A stretch of DNA of 64,000 bases from Closterium sp. Naga37s-1 (lineage: Eukaryota > Streptophyta > Zygnematophyceae > Desmidiales > Closteriaceae). The position numbers and the translations under genes are program-made. Each line of letters starts with the position of its first letter. The first letter of the stretch is position 1. This document shows positions 1 to 11,200 of the stretch, piece by piece. The notes beneath the pieces were generated by a model. It was given only the letters and a program-made list of their open reading frames with translations, had not been told where the DNA came from and did not search any database. The stretch covers positions 3,286,001-3,350,000 of the forward strand of contig CANJKZ010001109.1 in NCBI GenBank assembly GCA_947471745.1, read 5' to 3'.

Positions 1-218
1 TACAGGCTGACGTTGGGTTTACAGAGATGGATCGCATATCGGGGGGTGAGATAGACGAAATGGTTCATACTCAGGAAGCATTAATCGATTCCAAACCGCA
101 ACGACTAAAAATGGATGCGCCAGCTTTGGGGACAGGATGCGAGACTCAAGCTGGGGTCTTAAAAGGTGGTTACAATTGCGTGGAGCAAGTGTGGGGTCAA
201 ATGAACCATCAGTATTTC

Positions 219-588
219 TGTAACACCTCGCTACCCACTGGGTCAAAACGAGGGTTTTTGAGGCGCAGCGGATGCTCTCATACCCTTACATGTAAGCCCC
301 ACAGGCGTTACACTCATCCCCCCTGGAGCCAACGTCCTCGTTGGGCAGGGAGTCGGCCCTCGCAAGGACCTGAATCTCGCTCTACAGCGACTTCGCTAGT
401 GGACCAGGCCAGCGGCGGATCGTTCACTGGGTTCGCGACTGGCACATTCAAATGTGACCCAGTCGGGAATCGAACCCCAGGCTCTGATACCAAATGTAAC
501 ATCTCGCTACCCACTGGGTCAAAACGAGGGTTTTTGAGGCGCAGCGGATGCTCTCATACCCTTACGTGTAAGCCCCACAGGCGTTACA
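219..588 (-). mobile_element. TRIM (terminal-repeat retrotransposon in miniature), 370 bp
   Basis: Two 94-bp direct repeats (219-312 and 495-588) differ at about two positions and each begins TGTAAC and ends GTTACA, as LTRs do. Read on the minus strand, the upstream LTR is followed after two bases by TGGTATCAGAGC (492 down to 481), the initiator-tRNA-Met primer-binding site. A purine run complementary to about 313-328 precedes the second LTR and fits a polypurine tract. The internal part is only 182 bp and codes for nothing, so the element must use proteins from elsewhere. Flanking 5-mers ATTTC (214-218) and GTTTC (589-593) look like a target duplication with one mismatch. An open frame crossing it on the plus strand is an artefact. 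Confidence 0.85.
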
Positions 589-748
589 GTTTCAGCAAGA
601 GAGTGCCGTGCTGGAATAACGAACATGGCATGCGGCTGCATCGCAGGATATGATGGATGATGTGAAGTCGGGTCGTGCCTGAGTTGATATGTGCGAAGAG
701 ACGAAGTGGGAAGGGTTGCGAGAAAATTGAGCCGTCGAGACCGACGAC

Positions 749-1601
749 TTGGTGTCGGTACAACTTGACGAATTCGGGAAGAGATGGAGTATATTAAGGC
801 CGTTCATGTTGGGTGATTTTGGCGCACGACAAAAAGGGTACAGCACAACTGCGCTTTTGATTGGAGCAAACGACGGGAGGGCAGAAGCAAAGTTTGTGCT
901 ATTAAAAGAAGAGTCGAGTAGAAACTTTACCGTTGCTGTGTGCTGGATGGCCAAATTCCTCGACACAGACTTACTGCATCACAAGATTTTTGCCGATGAT
1001 GTCCAGACTTGGGCGAACGAACTTGAATTTGCCAGAAAGTTTCCAACGAGCATGTGGAGTGTCATGAATGGACTCCGCCTCGACCGTCTCAAAACGTGGG
1101 TTAGTGCAGTGATCGTTTGGCCGACACATGTTTCTTGTATTTCTAATACGTTTTTTTCTTACTTGCAGTTTTCGTAATGTTGCGAGGAGGATTAGAGAGA
1201 GGCTGGACAAGGGCCTTGATTGGGAGGTGGCCATCTACGCAGGCATTGGTTGTGCAGTTATACTTGGACGGTGTTATGTGGCGCTACCCAGTGGGGTGCC
1301 CCCACTTGTCTACGCAGCAAAACTCACCGCCACACTCTTCGCGCTCTTGGCTGCTTCGACAGGCATCCCAATTGATCTTGGGATTGAAGATGAGTCTGTC
1401 AAAACTGCCCGCGCCACTATCGATGGCAAGGCGATTGCTGACTGTGTTGCCAAAGCTGCGATGCATGGAGTGGTCGCATTAGTCCTGGTTGCCAATGCCT
1501 CTTATGAAAAGAATGATCGTGAAACTGCCCTAGCGGCCAAGATCTTCAGCCTTTTCGACGAGTGCAAGGATATGGAATCCGAAAGCCTATGTAGGGTTTA
1601 A
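749..1601 (+). CDS. Unrecognised protein, family copy 1 (two visible exons)
   Basis: Exon 749-1095 is joined to exon 1169-1601 across a 73-bp intron (1096-1168) that starts GT and ends after a pyrimidine-rich TTGCAG. The join leaves one frame of 259 codons plus a TAA-type stop, because the codon split AC|T is restored. The frame is open upstream to a TGA at 728-730 and the first in-frame ATG is at 806, so the true start may lie in an unseen upstream exon. The protein has a conserved-looking block around VAVCWMAKF and an Ala-rich C-terminal half (VIDG-like helices, no clear membrane segment). I recognise no domain. The decayed copy at 3280-5118 keeps the same intron position, which supports the exon model. 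Function unknown. Confidence 0.6.
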
Positions 1602-3279
1602 TTGGAGCAACTTTGGCCATCCTTCCATCAAAACAAGGGAATAGAGCTAGGGTTAGCTAAATTGATGCTTTCACATTTGAGACCCATATAACATTGTGAC
1701 ATATACCTCTATCTGCGCTAATGCCTTTACCAGAGTGTAGCTGTGCAATCTCAAATAATTCCATGATTTATTCGGGTTATTCTAAGGTATTCGGGGTATT
1801 CACAGTTCAAAAATTGCATTAGTACAAAATTCTGCATTGCTAAAAAAACACGGCGATCGTGATGCAGTAATCGCATGCATTGGTAACGATGAACATTTGT
1901 CGTGGAAGTGCCACGTGGCGTATTACCATGTGCACCCAACCCTATGATGGGCGTTTGAATATAGGGTGACTTTTGGACTTCTACGGTTCTCGAGAAAAGC
2001 TGTATTTTAATATATGTTACAAACACTTACAACCCAACACTTACCCACAAAGTGCTCACCTAGTAAAACTTACTGACATTTAAACTTAAAGTAGCTCCCT
2101 CAAAATACGCCCTCGATAAATCAGATTTCCATCTCGAGGTTCATTAAGTCAGACAAGCAATGATATTTTGATAGTTTTTGGTGCCAGCCTTGCTGGTAAC
2201 ATACTCATCATTGTTGCAACTTCCCGAGATCTATCCCCTCAGGATCGTTTGCGGAGGTCTGCCGGTCTACTTAGCTGGCTTTGATGGCAGGTTCTCTGCA
2301 GCTGTTAGTGTGGCTCGGAACTAGTCGCTCTACTCTCTACTCTGCAAAAGAAAGCCAAGTAGTCCAATCAATTACTCGACTATGCGCTTCTGTTAGTATG
2401 TCGGAATGTCCTATACTTGCACTACCATCGGCTACTGTTATATATAGGTTGTGTTTAATGCAGGAGGCAAGCAAAGATCAATGAGCTTATGTCAAACCCA
2501 CAATGACTAAAAAAGCTTCACATTATTACATCAATGATCCAGTCAAAAGCAATCAAGAAGATGTAAACCTAAACACATAGGCCTCGCCGTAGATTCGGGA
2601 CTGCTGTCCAATGAAGTGATAATCATCCCGCTGTTCTTTGTGTAAGTATCTATATCCGTGCAAATTGTTTGTAGTCGACCAAACTCACCAACCCATTTGT
2701 TTGTTTGGCGGAATCAACATCCCACTTCGTGCATGCGCAAGCATGATCATTTTTTTTATCTTGTCCAAACGATCGGACTGAGAACTCGTAGGATTCAATG
2801 CACCCGTGCATTTTACTTTGATCCAAAAGGCTCCGCCCAAACACACCGCCACACGGAACCTGCGGCTAGTGTGTTCAAGTAAGAAATGCAACTTTCATTG
2901 TTACGGGGTATGGCATACTGCTAATTTGCTTTTACAACATTCCACACGTGGCTCAAACGGCAATTCGAGGTAAAATACATAAGCAAACTACGCTTGTTGA
3001 GTAGTCACAATAAAGAGGTTTTGCGTGACATAAAATCATTGTTGTCCGGTCAACAAAAAACTAGATGCATATTAAAATGCTTCTCGAGGTCAATACTCTC
3101 GTCATTAACAAAATCCCAATCGTGTTTGCTGGGGCCAAAGGATTGCGTGGGGAAGTCGGGTGTCGGATCTGGTCTGCAAGCTTCTCGATAATGGGAATAC
3201 ATCCGCAACCTTCCGTACAAAGCAACTGCATTTGGGTCGTGGCTGGGTCTCTAAAGGCCACATTCAAGAGGACCTATAG
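1602..3279. other. Intergenic, no gene recognised
   Basis: AT-richer sequence with only short, broken frames on both strands. I see no LTR ends, no RNA gene and no domain. The part after about 2950 may be the degraded upstream exon region of the decayed gene that follows. Confidence 0.5.
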
Positions 3280-5118
3280 ATGGCCTTGCATGCGCACTTT
3301 GATAGCCAGGTGAATGAGAACGAGAAGCAGGGTGTTGCAATGGGTGCGTTTGAGGGTGGCCCACCTAGAAGGGAGGGTAGCCTAAACCCCACCGTTAATG
3401 AGAATGCGGGCGTTGACATTGCATCTCCGCGTATCGTGGCATCTACTGAGGAGGCAAAAAATGTAGAGCAGGATGTAGAGCCACGGCGTTTGGTGAATGG
3501 TGAGAAGGACCCCGAAAGATCAAAAGAGGCTGCCAAAGAGATGGAAATGGCTGGGCAGAGTGCTGAACTAGATTACGAGGTGATGATGCTTTCGCTGAAG
3601 AAGATGTTGAATGCGCCTGTGGCGAAGGCACCACAAGGAAACGTACTTGCAAGCGTGGAGAAGTTGGCGATGAGGGCATCTATCAATCGAAGTTTGAAAT
3701 GCTCAAGCAGGACTCTGACCATCATAGAGAAGAATCTGAATGCTACCATTGGGGCTGGCCCTTCTACGGCAGGCGGGAAGCGTCCGTCTACATAGAATGC
3801 AAAGGTTTCATCTTCTAGCGAGGGGCAGTCCAAGCAAGATGACGAGTCACCTGGGCTAACTATGGGTGCACCAGACAAAATCATAACCAAGTGGAAGTTC
3901 TTAGACGAGAGCGATGGGGAGGACGAGTCAGATGACACTACAGGTGGCCAGGACGTTTTGGAGGATGCATAGAAGGTAGGCGGCGCCTATATTGCCAGAG
4001 GGGACCTGGTAGTGGAGGCAAGGGGTATAGCGAGAAATATGTGATAGAAACTGGAGGAAAACAGCGTCCGATGGCTTGAGAATTGGCATGAACACAACCG
4101 GGAGCTAAGATTCCACGTGCATTGCGGAACGATGCTAAGGAGGGTGGCGGGATGATGACTTTCGCCGGGATCATGAACTCCTAAAGGATTCTGTGCCAGA
4201 CGAAGATGCGGGAGAAGAGAACGACCATCCAATCAAAGCTCCGCAGAAGGTAAACAAGACTCAACAGCCCCTCACGCTATCGAAGACTATCAAAGACAAG
4301 GAGGGACGGTAGGTTGAGGTCCAGGACCATTCAAAGGTCGTTGCAGAAGAACTTGGCAAAGAGTAGTATGGTATTAACCTCCCTTTCAATTCAAGTGGAT
4401 TTTTTGTGTGGCACAAGGGTACATCGCAACATAGGCAAACTTCAGAGCAGACAGTTGGTGGAAAGAAGCGCAACATGGGGTGTCACATGGAAAAGTGGAG
4501 CCAAAATTTAACAATCGCTGTCTGCTGGAGTGCCTATTTTCGAGATGTCGACCTGCTGTGCTACAACATGGACCAAGCAGCCGCTGACAAGTGGAAGACA
4601 GTTCGAATTCGTGAAGCGACTGCCAACTAATGTCTGGAGCGTGATGAATGAGCTCATGCTCGATTGATATAACACGTAAGCTTCATACATTTTGATTTGT
4701 TAATCTGTACACTACCTACTCACATAATTGTTTTTCCTTTTTGTAGTTTTAAGATTGTGATGTCCAAGACGAGTGAACGGACCCGCAAGGGGGGTCCATG
4801 GGAGATTGCGCTATGCTCAGAATTTGCGTTTATGGCAATGCTGAAACAGAGTGTAGCGCCCCCAACAGCGTCAGCCCATTGATCTTTGGTGCTGGATTGG
4901 CTGCATATCTCAACGGATTGTGGATGGGTTCGATCGGAGTGTTGCCGGACACCTTGAAGGAGAATGCATTTGTGGCAGCCAAATCCACCATCAACGACAA
5001 AGATGTGGCTACCAGGGCTGCAGACATAGGTGCATGCATCTCAACTACAGTGGGGAATTTTGAAAAAGAGTCTCACGAAAAGCCTCAATGGATCCCGATT
5101 CTGGTGGAGAAGATTTAG
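3280..5118 (+). pseudogene. Unrecognised protein, family copy 2 (decayed)
   Basis: An ATG at 3280 opens a charged N-terminal region that reads on through an in-frame TAG at 3793-3795 and later stops. Around 4507-4600 the block LTIAVCWSAYFRDVDLL matches the FTVAVCWMAKFLDTDLL block of copy 1, and VMNELM matches its VMNGLRL. A GTAAGC donor (about 4676) and a TTTTTGTAG acceptor (about 4747) sit at the same place as the intron of copy 1. The following exon aligns with the Ala-rich half (for example AKSTINDKDVATRAAD against ARATIDGKAIADCVAK) but needs a frame change near 4880, ending at a TAG at 5116-5118. It also shows what the N-terminus of the family looks like: Glu/Lys-rich and probably disordered. 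Function unknown. Confidence 0.6.
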
Positions 5119-5811
5119 AGTCTCTTGAAAGACAGCAAGCATATACTGCCTTGCCGCGTTGAGAGTTGCGGCACGCGTAGTGGTGTACTGGTGCCAGTGC
5201 AAGGTTGCAAGTATCTCTGAACATTCTCCCTTCAAAGGGAACACCAAGGAATGAAGCAGTTGTCATAGGTATGGTGTTTTAGTCTTGTTGATTCTACTGC
5301 ATTCACAGTGCGAAACTTATTGTCTACAATAATGACCACCCTTGTTTGTGCGGTTTGAAGATCCACCAGTAAACGTAGAGCTTGAACCCTCTGTCTTCAA
5401 AACAATGACCATCGTTGATTGGGCCAAATCTGATAGACAAAAAAAGCATACGAGTAGATAAATCTGAGTACATTGGTGTCCAATGCTGCAGACTTGTAGA
5501 TGATGCACGGCGCAGGAATAGGTAGAGAGTGTTTGCAGAAGTTTAGTGCAACCTAATTTTTTTTTGGGCCTTGCACAAGCAAATTCTGATGTAGTTGTAT
5601 GCTGAGTCCTTGAATGTGTGTGACAAAGGTTGCATTGATGTGCTTCACCATTCCATCCCTAAATACAAAAATCTCCTCATAGAGTAATTAGTGAGATTTT
5701 CATAATAATGAAACATTCTCTACCAATGAAAGAATCTCCACGATGCGCCTAGTTCTTGATGTTGATTACAGAAATCATTTTCTGTAGTTCAATCAGCCGA
5801 CTTCACTTTAT
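5119..5811. other. Intergenic, no gene recognised
   Basis: No coding frame, RNA gene or element terminus is visible. A small palindrome (ACAGAAA, TCAT, TTTCTGT) lies at about 5768-5785, just before the LTR of element C; it may belong to that LTR if the LTR starts earlier than I place it. Confidence 0.4.
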
Positions 5812-6815
5812 ATGGGGTGCGCAAGAATATTTAGCTTGGGGCTGAAGCGGAAACGGGTTTCCTACTTTCGAGACGAAGTCAACTGAGGTCTCAACCAAAG
5901 AGAGCAAGCCATGGGGGGAATGGTGGTGTTTTGAGTGGGAGGGGCGAAATCAGTTCAGCCCCTTGATTTCGACCAATGGGAGCAAGGCAGGGATGAAAAC
6001 GTGGTGTTCAGAGTGGGAGGGGCGAACTGAACATTGACCAATGAGGTTGCAGTTCGCTCCTCAAAAGGTGAGTTCGGATTTGGGTGGGTGCAAGTTCGGG
6101 TTGAGTGCTTTCTAGACCAATGAGAGCGAGCGGTTCTTGCCCAAGATGCAAGTTCGGATTGAGAAGTGAGTTCGCAACTGTTCGTACCACTAGTTTTGGG
6201 GGAATGGGATTGGCTGATGTTCGTGCGGCGAGTTCGGTTCATTAGCGAGCAATCAGCTGCTCGCGCTGCGACTTACGAAGGGATCTGATTGGTCGCTGCT
6301 CATGCAGCGTGTTCATTTTGTCAGTTTGCGAGCAGATGTTCGCGACACATGGGAGCGACGCAAGTGTTAACATGCTCGCGACATGTTATTTAACTCGGGT
6401 CGAGTTGGCGTTCACGCCTCGAAAGCAAAGCACAGGTGGCGAGCACCAGTTGGGTGCTGACTGAGTTGCTGATCGAGTCGAAGCTGATTGCCACCGACAT
6501 ATTGACTAGTGCAGAATTCGAATGGGCTTCATTGTAACCGTTCGTAAATGGCGCGAAGTGAAATGTTCGAATCGCCGCCGTCGAAACTCAGTGCACGCGA
6601 TTTTCGAATTATTTCGGCAACGCTTCGAGAGCGTGCCAGGTCAGGAAATAAACTGGAGGGAAAGCTCAATGTGTGTTCGCGCTATAAGTATGGAAACAAA
6701 GAAACGTAAAACAGGGTAGGAAACTAGAATTATCAAGCCCTAGTATAAAGTTGCTTGTCCTTGCTTGTTTTAGATATAACTTGAGTGGATTTCTTTCTCT
6801 CGTACTTGCTGCAAT
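5812..6815 (+). repeat. Element C 5' LTR, left part (split by element A)
   Basis: This stretch is the upstream half of a long LTR whose downstream half is 20444-20653; element A sits between, flanked by GCAAT on both sides. The right half ends CTAACA just before an initiator-tRNA-Met primer-binding site. It shares a block (GGCACCC, GGACCCTTGGAGGTGACCC) with the LTR of element D. The left half has U3-like content: tandem imperfect units with GTGGGAGGGGCGAA (about 5937 and 6017), three CCAAT boxes, at least six AGTTCG motifs between 6050 and 6240, and a TATTTAA box near 6387. The exact left end is uncertain; 5812 is my estimate from resemblance to the start of D's LTR. Confidence 0.5.
6245..6458. 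repeat. Series of small hairpins in element C LTR
   Basis: Consecutive perfect inverted repeats: GCGAGCA/TGCTCGC (6245-6264), CGCTGC/GCAGCG (6294-6309), TAACATG/CATGTTA (6368-6388), AACTCG/CGAGTT with a 3-base loop (6392-6406) and AGCACC/GGTGCT (6442-6458). They surround the TATTTAA box. Element D's LTR has a longer run of the same kind built from different sequences. Confidence 0.65.
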
Positions 6816-6934
6816 TGTCAGAACTATATTGTAGGCTGTAGTAGGGTGGACAATATGGGGTACAACTCTTTTAGGTTTTCATACTTGTACCCACCTGCTT
6901 GCTAGTTCATTCATTCCTCGTTCTTATTCTCACA
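6816..6934 (+). repeat. 5' LTR of element A with primer-binding site
   Basis: 119 bp, TG...CA ends, followed directly by TGGTATTAGAGC (6935-6946). Very short for an autonomous Copia element. Confidence 0.92.
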
Positions 6935-6956
6935 TGGTATTAGAGCAGAATCGTTC

Positions 6957-7896
6957 CTAGGGCCCACCGAACGTTCCGCCCTGCCCTAACTGATTTTTTT
7001 TTTTTTTTTTTTTAATTTGCCCCTGCAGCCGCGCTGCCCTTGCAGCCCGCGTGCTGCCCCTGCGACCGTGCTGCCCCTGCAGCCGTGCCGGCCCCTGCAG
7101 CCGTGCCTGCCCCTGCAGCCGTGCCTGCCTCTGCAGCCCGTGGGAGCTGCCTTTGCAGCCCGCGCGCCGCCCTCCCGAGCAGCTGTGCCTGCCCCTGCAG
7201 CCATGCCTGCCCCTGCAGCCCGTGGGCGCTGCCTCTGCAGCCGTGCCTGCCCCTGTAGCCCGTGGGCGCTGCCCCTGCAGCCGTGCATGCCTCTGCAGCC
7301 CGTGGGAGCTGCCTCTACAGCCCGCGCGCCGCCCTAAACCCTGCTCGTCGCGACGCCCCTGCGGGACCCGCGCGGTGTCCCCCCCCCCCCTGCTCGTCGC
7401 GGCACCCCCTGGGCGCCGTCCCTGCTCGTCGCGGCGCCCCTGGAGCGTCGCCCCTGCTCGTCGCGGCGCCACATGGGCGCCGTCCCTGCTCGTCGCGACG
7501 CCCCCGGGGCGTCGCCCCTGCTCGTCGCGGCGCCCCCTGGGCGCCGTCCCTGCTCGTCGCGACGCCCCCGGGGCGTCGCCCCTGCTTGTCGCGGCGCCCC
7601 CTGGGCGCCGTCCCTGCTTGTCGCGGCGCCCTCGAGGCATTGCCCCTGCTCCTCGCGGCGCCCCCTGGGCGCCGTCCCTGCTCGTCGCGGCGCCCCCCGG
7701 GCGTCGCCCCTGCTCGTCGCGGAGCCCCCTGCAGCAGCTGCCTCGGAGCCCCGCCCTGCAGCAGCTGCCGCGGAGCCCTCTGCCGCCGTCGCGCCCCCCC
7801 CCCCCTACAGAAGCTGCCGCGGAGCCGCCTGCAGCAGTCGCGGCCCCGCCCTGCAACAGCTGCCGCAGAGCCCCCTGCCGCCGTCGCGGCCCCGCC
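6957..7896 (+). repeat. GC-rich low-complexity leader of element A
   Basis: Imperfect tandem repeats built on CCTGCAGCCGTG (about 7020-7340) and then on a roughly 30-bp unit containing CTGCTCGTCGCGGCGCCCC (about 7340-7730), followed by a CTGCAGCAGCTGCC unit. A poly-T run (about 6990-7013) starts it. Long Ala/Pro/Arg frames on both strands come from composition only. The leader continues after element B at 15094-15430. Confidence 0.8.
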
Positions 7897-8025
7897 TGTG
7901 AAGATTACGAGGAATGATTGACTAAGGAAAAGGTTGGGTACAAGTGCAAACCCTAGAAATGTGTTGTACCCCAATATGTGCTACCCCACTATAGCCTACA
8001 TAGGCTAAGTCATATAAGTCTGACA
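7897..8025 (-). repeat. 3' LTR of element B
   Basis: 129 bp; on the minus strand it begins TGTCAGACTT and ends TCTTCACA. Followed by the target duplication copy CCGCC at 7892-7896. Confidence 0.92.
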
Positions 8026-8027
8026 CA

Positions 8028-8048
8028 CCCCCATAGGCAAAGTGGGGG
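8028..8048 (-). other. Polypurine tract in a hairpin (element B)
   Basis: CCCCCA (8028-8033) and TGGGGG (8043-8048) are exact complements with a 9-base loop, two bases from the LTR. On the minus strand the TGGGGG arm is the polypurine primer site. The same arrangement occurs at 20299-20319, 45728-45748 and 60233-60253 in A, F and G. Confidence 0.7.
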
Positions 8049-8222
8049 AGAACAAGGGGTCACAAGACCAGTCAAGCAAAGCAAAGCAAGCTCAGGGTGG
8101 ATCACAACGTCACCACACATTCCGAGCACAAGTTCAAGGCCACAAGGCCAGTTCACATGCAAGATCATATATAAAGGTAAACAAGCAAGTGCAGGTATAG
8201 AAAGATCACAGTAAAAGCAAGG

Positions 8223-11200
8223 TCAAGAAGTGAGCAAGTGAGGCCAAGTAGGCACAAGACCTAGCATAGTACAGCAGCGCTGATGATCACAAGGCGGAAG
8301 TGCCTTGGTAAAGATATCAGCAGTGTTGGCCTGAGAGGCCACGTAAGCAAGGCGCAGCTGACCACGCTGCTGCAGCTCACGAGCAAGGAAGTAGCGAAGA
8401 GCAATGTGCTTCGTTCTGTGCTCCAGTCTGTGCTCCCGACACAAGGCCAGCATGGCCTTGTTGTCTACGTACAGAACTGGAGGAGAACGAGGCGGCTCTC
8501 CTAGGTCAGTCAGCAGGTAGGTGAGCCAGCGTAGCTCCTGTGCAGCCATGGCCCCCGCGTAGATCTCAGCCTCACAGCTGGAGCCGAGAACAGAAGACGA
8601 GCGGGTAGACCGCCACGAAACAGAGCCGGAACCAAGGCTGAAGGTGTAACCCTGTGACGACCGCTGCGTAGCCTGGTCGTCAGCCCAAGAAGCGTCTGCG
8701 TGACCTGTGAGGACCACTGAACGCCGCCCTCCAAGCACTAGCCCCATGCCCGACGTACTGCACAAGTAGCGCAACACCCTCTTCGCTGCAGCCATGTGCT
8801 CTGGTCGGTGTCTCCCAGGAGCAACATAGCGTGCCAAGATGCTAAGAGGGTATGCAAGGCAGGTCGAGTGCAGGTCATCAGGTACATGAGGCAGCCAACA
8901 AGCTCTGGGTACGGGCCACTCGACTCTACGGACTCATCCGAAGGCAGAGCTGAGAGCGAGTGGCGAGTAGACAGAAGAGTGGCCTGAGGCGAGGAGTACG
9001 TGAAGTCGAAGCGCTGAAGGACCTGCTGCACCATGTGTGACTGAGTCAGGGTAATGGTGCACTGTGCTCTGTCCCGGGTGATCTGCAAGCCAAGGTAGCT
9101 GCGCAGTTCACCCAGGTCTGTGCACGTGTGTCTCTTCTGCAGCTCGGACTTCACGTGGGCGAGTCCAGCAGTGTCAGCAGTGGCAAAGACCAAGTCGTCG
9201 ACGTACACGAGGATGTAGAACGGCGGCAAAGAGGTGTCGGTGCGTAGAAACAGCGACGGGTCGGCAGTAGAAGGAGCAAACCCAAGAGCCGCAAGTGTAG
9301 TCCTCAGTGTGTCGTGCCACTCATGGGGCGCCTGGCGGAGACCGTAGACTGGCCGCCGGAGGCTCCACTGGGTACCAGGAGGAAACGACCCAGTGAAGCC
9401 AGGTGGGCGGCGCAGCCAGATCTCCTCGTGCAGGCTGCCCTGCAAGAAAGTTGTGCTGAAGTCAAGAGAGTGAAGCTCGTAGTCGCGCTGAGCGGCTATG
9501 TGCAGCATCACCCGAAGAGTGGTCATCTTCGGGGTGGGAGAGAAGGTCTGAAAGTAGTCAACTCCCTGCCGCTGACTGAAGCTTCGAGCCACATAACGTG
9601 CCTTGAAGACAGGCGGAGAACCCGGCGGTCGCTTCACCCTGAAAATCCACATGCCACTGACGATGTTCACCCCAGGTGGGGGAACCTCGTCGACGTAGGT
9701 GCCTGTGGACTTCCAGGAAGCCATCTCTGCGTCCATGGCTGACTGCCACTGTGAGGAGTAGGGACCCTCGATCGCCTCAGCGTACGATCGAGGAGTCGGA
9801 ATGTCTAGTGCATCTGGGTCTCCCTCAGGTGCAATCAGCATGGACACGAGATGAGGCAAAGCAGCAGCAAAACACTGGAACTCCTCCTGCGTGTCCTCAA
9901 GGACGTCCGTGCTAAGAGCACACTCACCCCCGACGGACGGAGGACAGACAGACTCAGACTTAGCAACAAGACTAGCAGCGTAGTCTAGACGACAGTGAGC
10001 AGCAAAGTCGACAAGCTCAGCAATTAAGGCAGACGCAACAGCTGACTCAAAGGAAGGGTCAGTGACAGCAGTGGCCAGGAGACGCGTGACAGTAGGACTA
10101 GCAGCACGAAGAGAGTCAGACTCCGGGTCAGCAAGAACAGGAAGAGAGGACTCAGGAGGAGACGGCAAAGGGACACGCAGTGGAGCAGTGGAAGGACGCA
10201 GCGCCATCTGGTGTGTGCCTGGGACCGCAGGAGGACGCGGACGCGGATCACGACGACTAGTGCGAGCAGCACGAACAGGCGACGCAGGACGAGACGCAGG
10301 CTCACGACGCTCAGCAAGACCTCCAGTAGGACCAGTGTAGGGAGAAGGAGCAGGCAGTGGGGAGGCGGGATGTAACTGCGACTCAGAGTGGACAGGCGGC
10401 GAACACTCTAAGGAAGGAGCAGGACCAGTAGAAGGCGGGAGACCAAGAACCTGCTCAAGGAGCGGAACGAAGTACGGCCGCGGCCGCGCAGCGCCTCCAG
10501 AGCCAGCAGGGACAGCACCAGCACCCCCAGTGGCAGCACCAGCACCAGTAGCACCCCCAGCTGCAGCACCGCCAACTCCAGCACCCTCGGAAGCACCAGC
10601 GCCAGCAGCACCTCCAGCGCCAACACCTTCAGCAGCTCCAGCTCCAGCCGGACCACCGGAAGACTCAACAGCCACAGCTCCAGAACCTCCAGCAGCACCG
10701 ACTCCAGCAGTACCGCCAGCTCCAGTACCGCCAGCAGCTCCAGGACAAGAAGCACCCCCAGTAGCAGCAGAACCTCCAGCTCCAGCAGCACCTCCAGCTC
10801 CAGCAGCACGGCTCCAGCGCCGAGCAAACCACTCGCGCAGCTCCTGTGGAGAGGGCAGCTCCCGCCGGGACGAAGCACCCGAGGGACCTCCAGACCCAGT
10901 ACCGCCAGACTCCACACGAGCAGGCCCAGCACCCTCAGGCTCCGCACCCCCAGGCTCAGCACCCCCAGACTCAGCACCCTCAGGCTCCGCACCCCCAGGC
11001 TCAGCACCCCCAGACTCAGCACCCCCAGGCCCCGCTCCCGCAGGCTCACCACCCCTAGCAGCACCAAAGTCAACAGCTACCTCGACAGGCTCGACTGCGT
11101 CTACCTGAGACACACCTGAGGGGGCAGGACCCTGAGGAGGAAGGGGGTCTACCTGGGGGGGACCTGGCGCGAGGAAGAGTGGCGGCGGGGGGAGGGGCGC

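Noticed and set aside
461..492. tRNA gene (T-arm and acceptor-like sequence ending ACCA)
   Set aside because: There is no full cloverleaf, and it is the complement of the TRIM's primer-binding site beside an LTR.
27..653. 208-codon open frame over the first 650 bases
   Set aside because: It runs through both LTRs and the interior of the TRIM on its non-sense strand, so it is not a gene.
6957..7921. Long Ala/Pro/Arg-rich open frames on both strands
   Set aside because: Open only because of GC-rich repeats; they lie in the leader of element A and have no start context or domain.
10408..11108. Leu/Val-rich and Ala/Pro-rich frames across the integrase linker (likewise 17957-18715 and 48119-48832)
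   Set aside because: They are other-frame readings of the Gly/Ala/Glu repeat linker of the Copia polyprotein.
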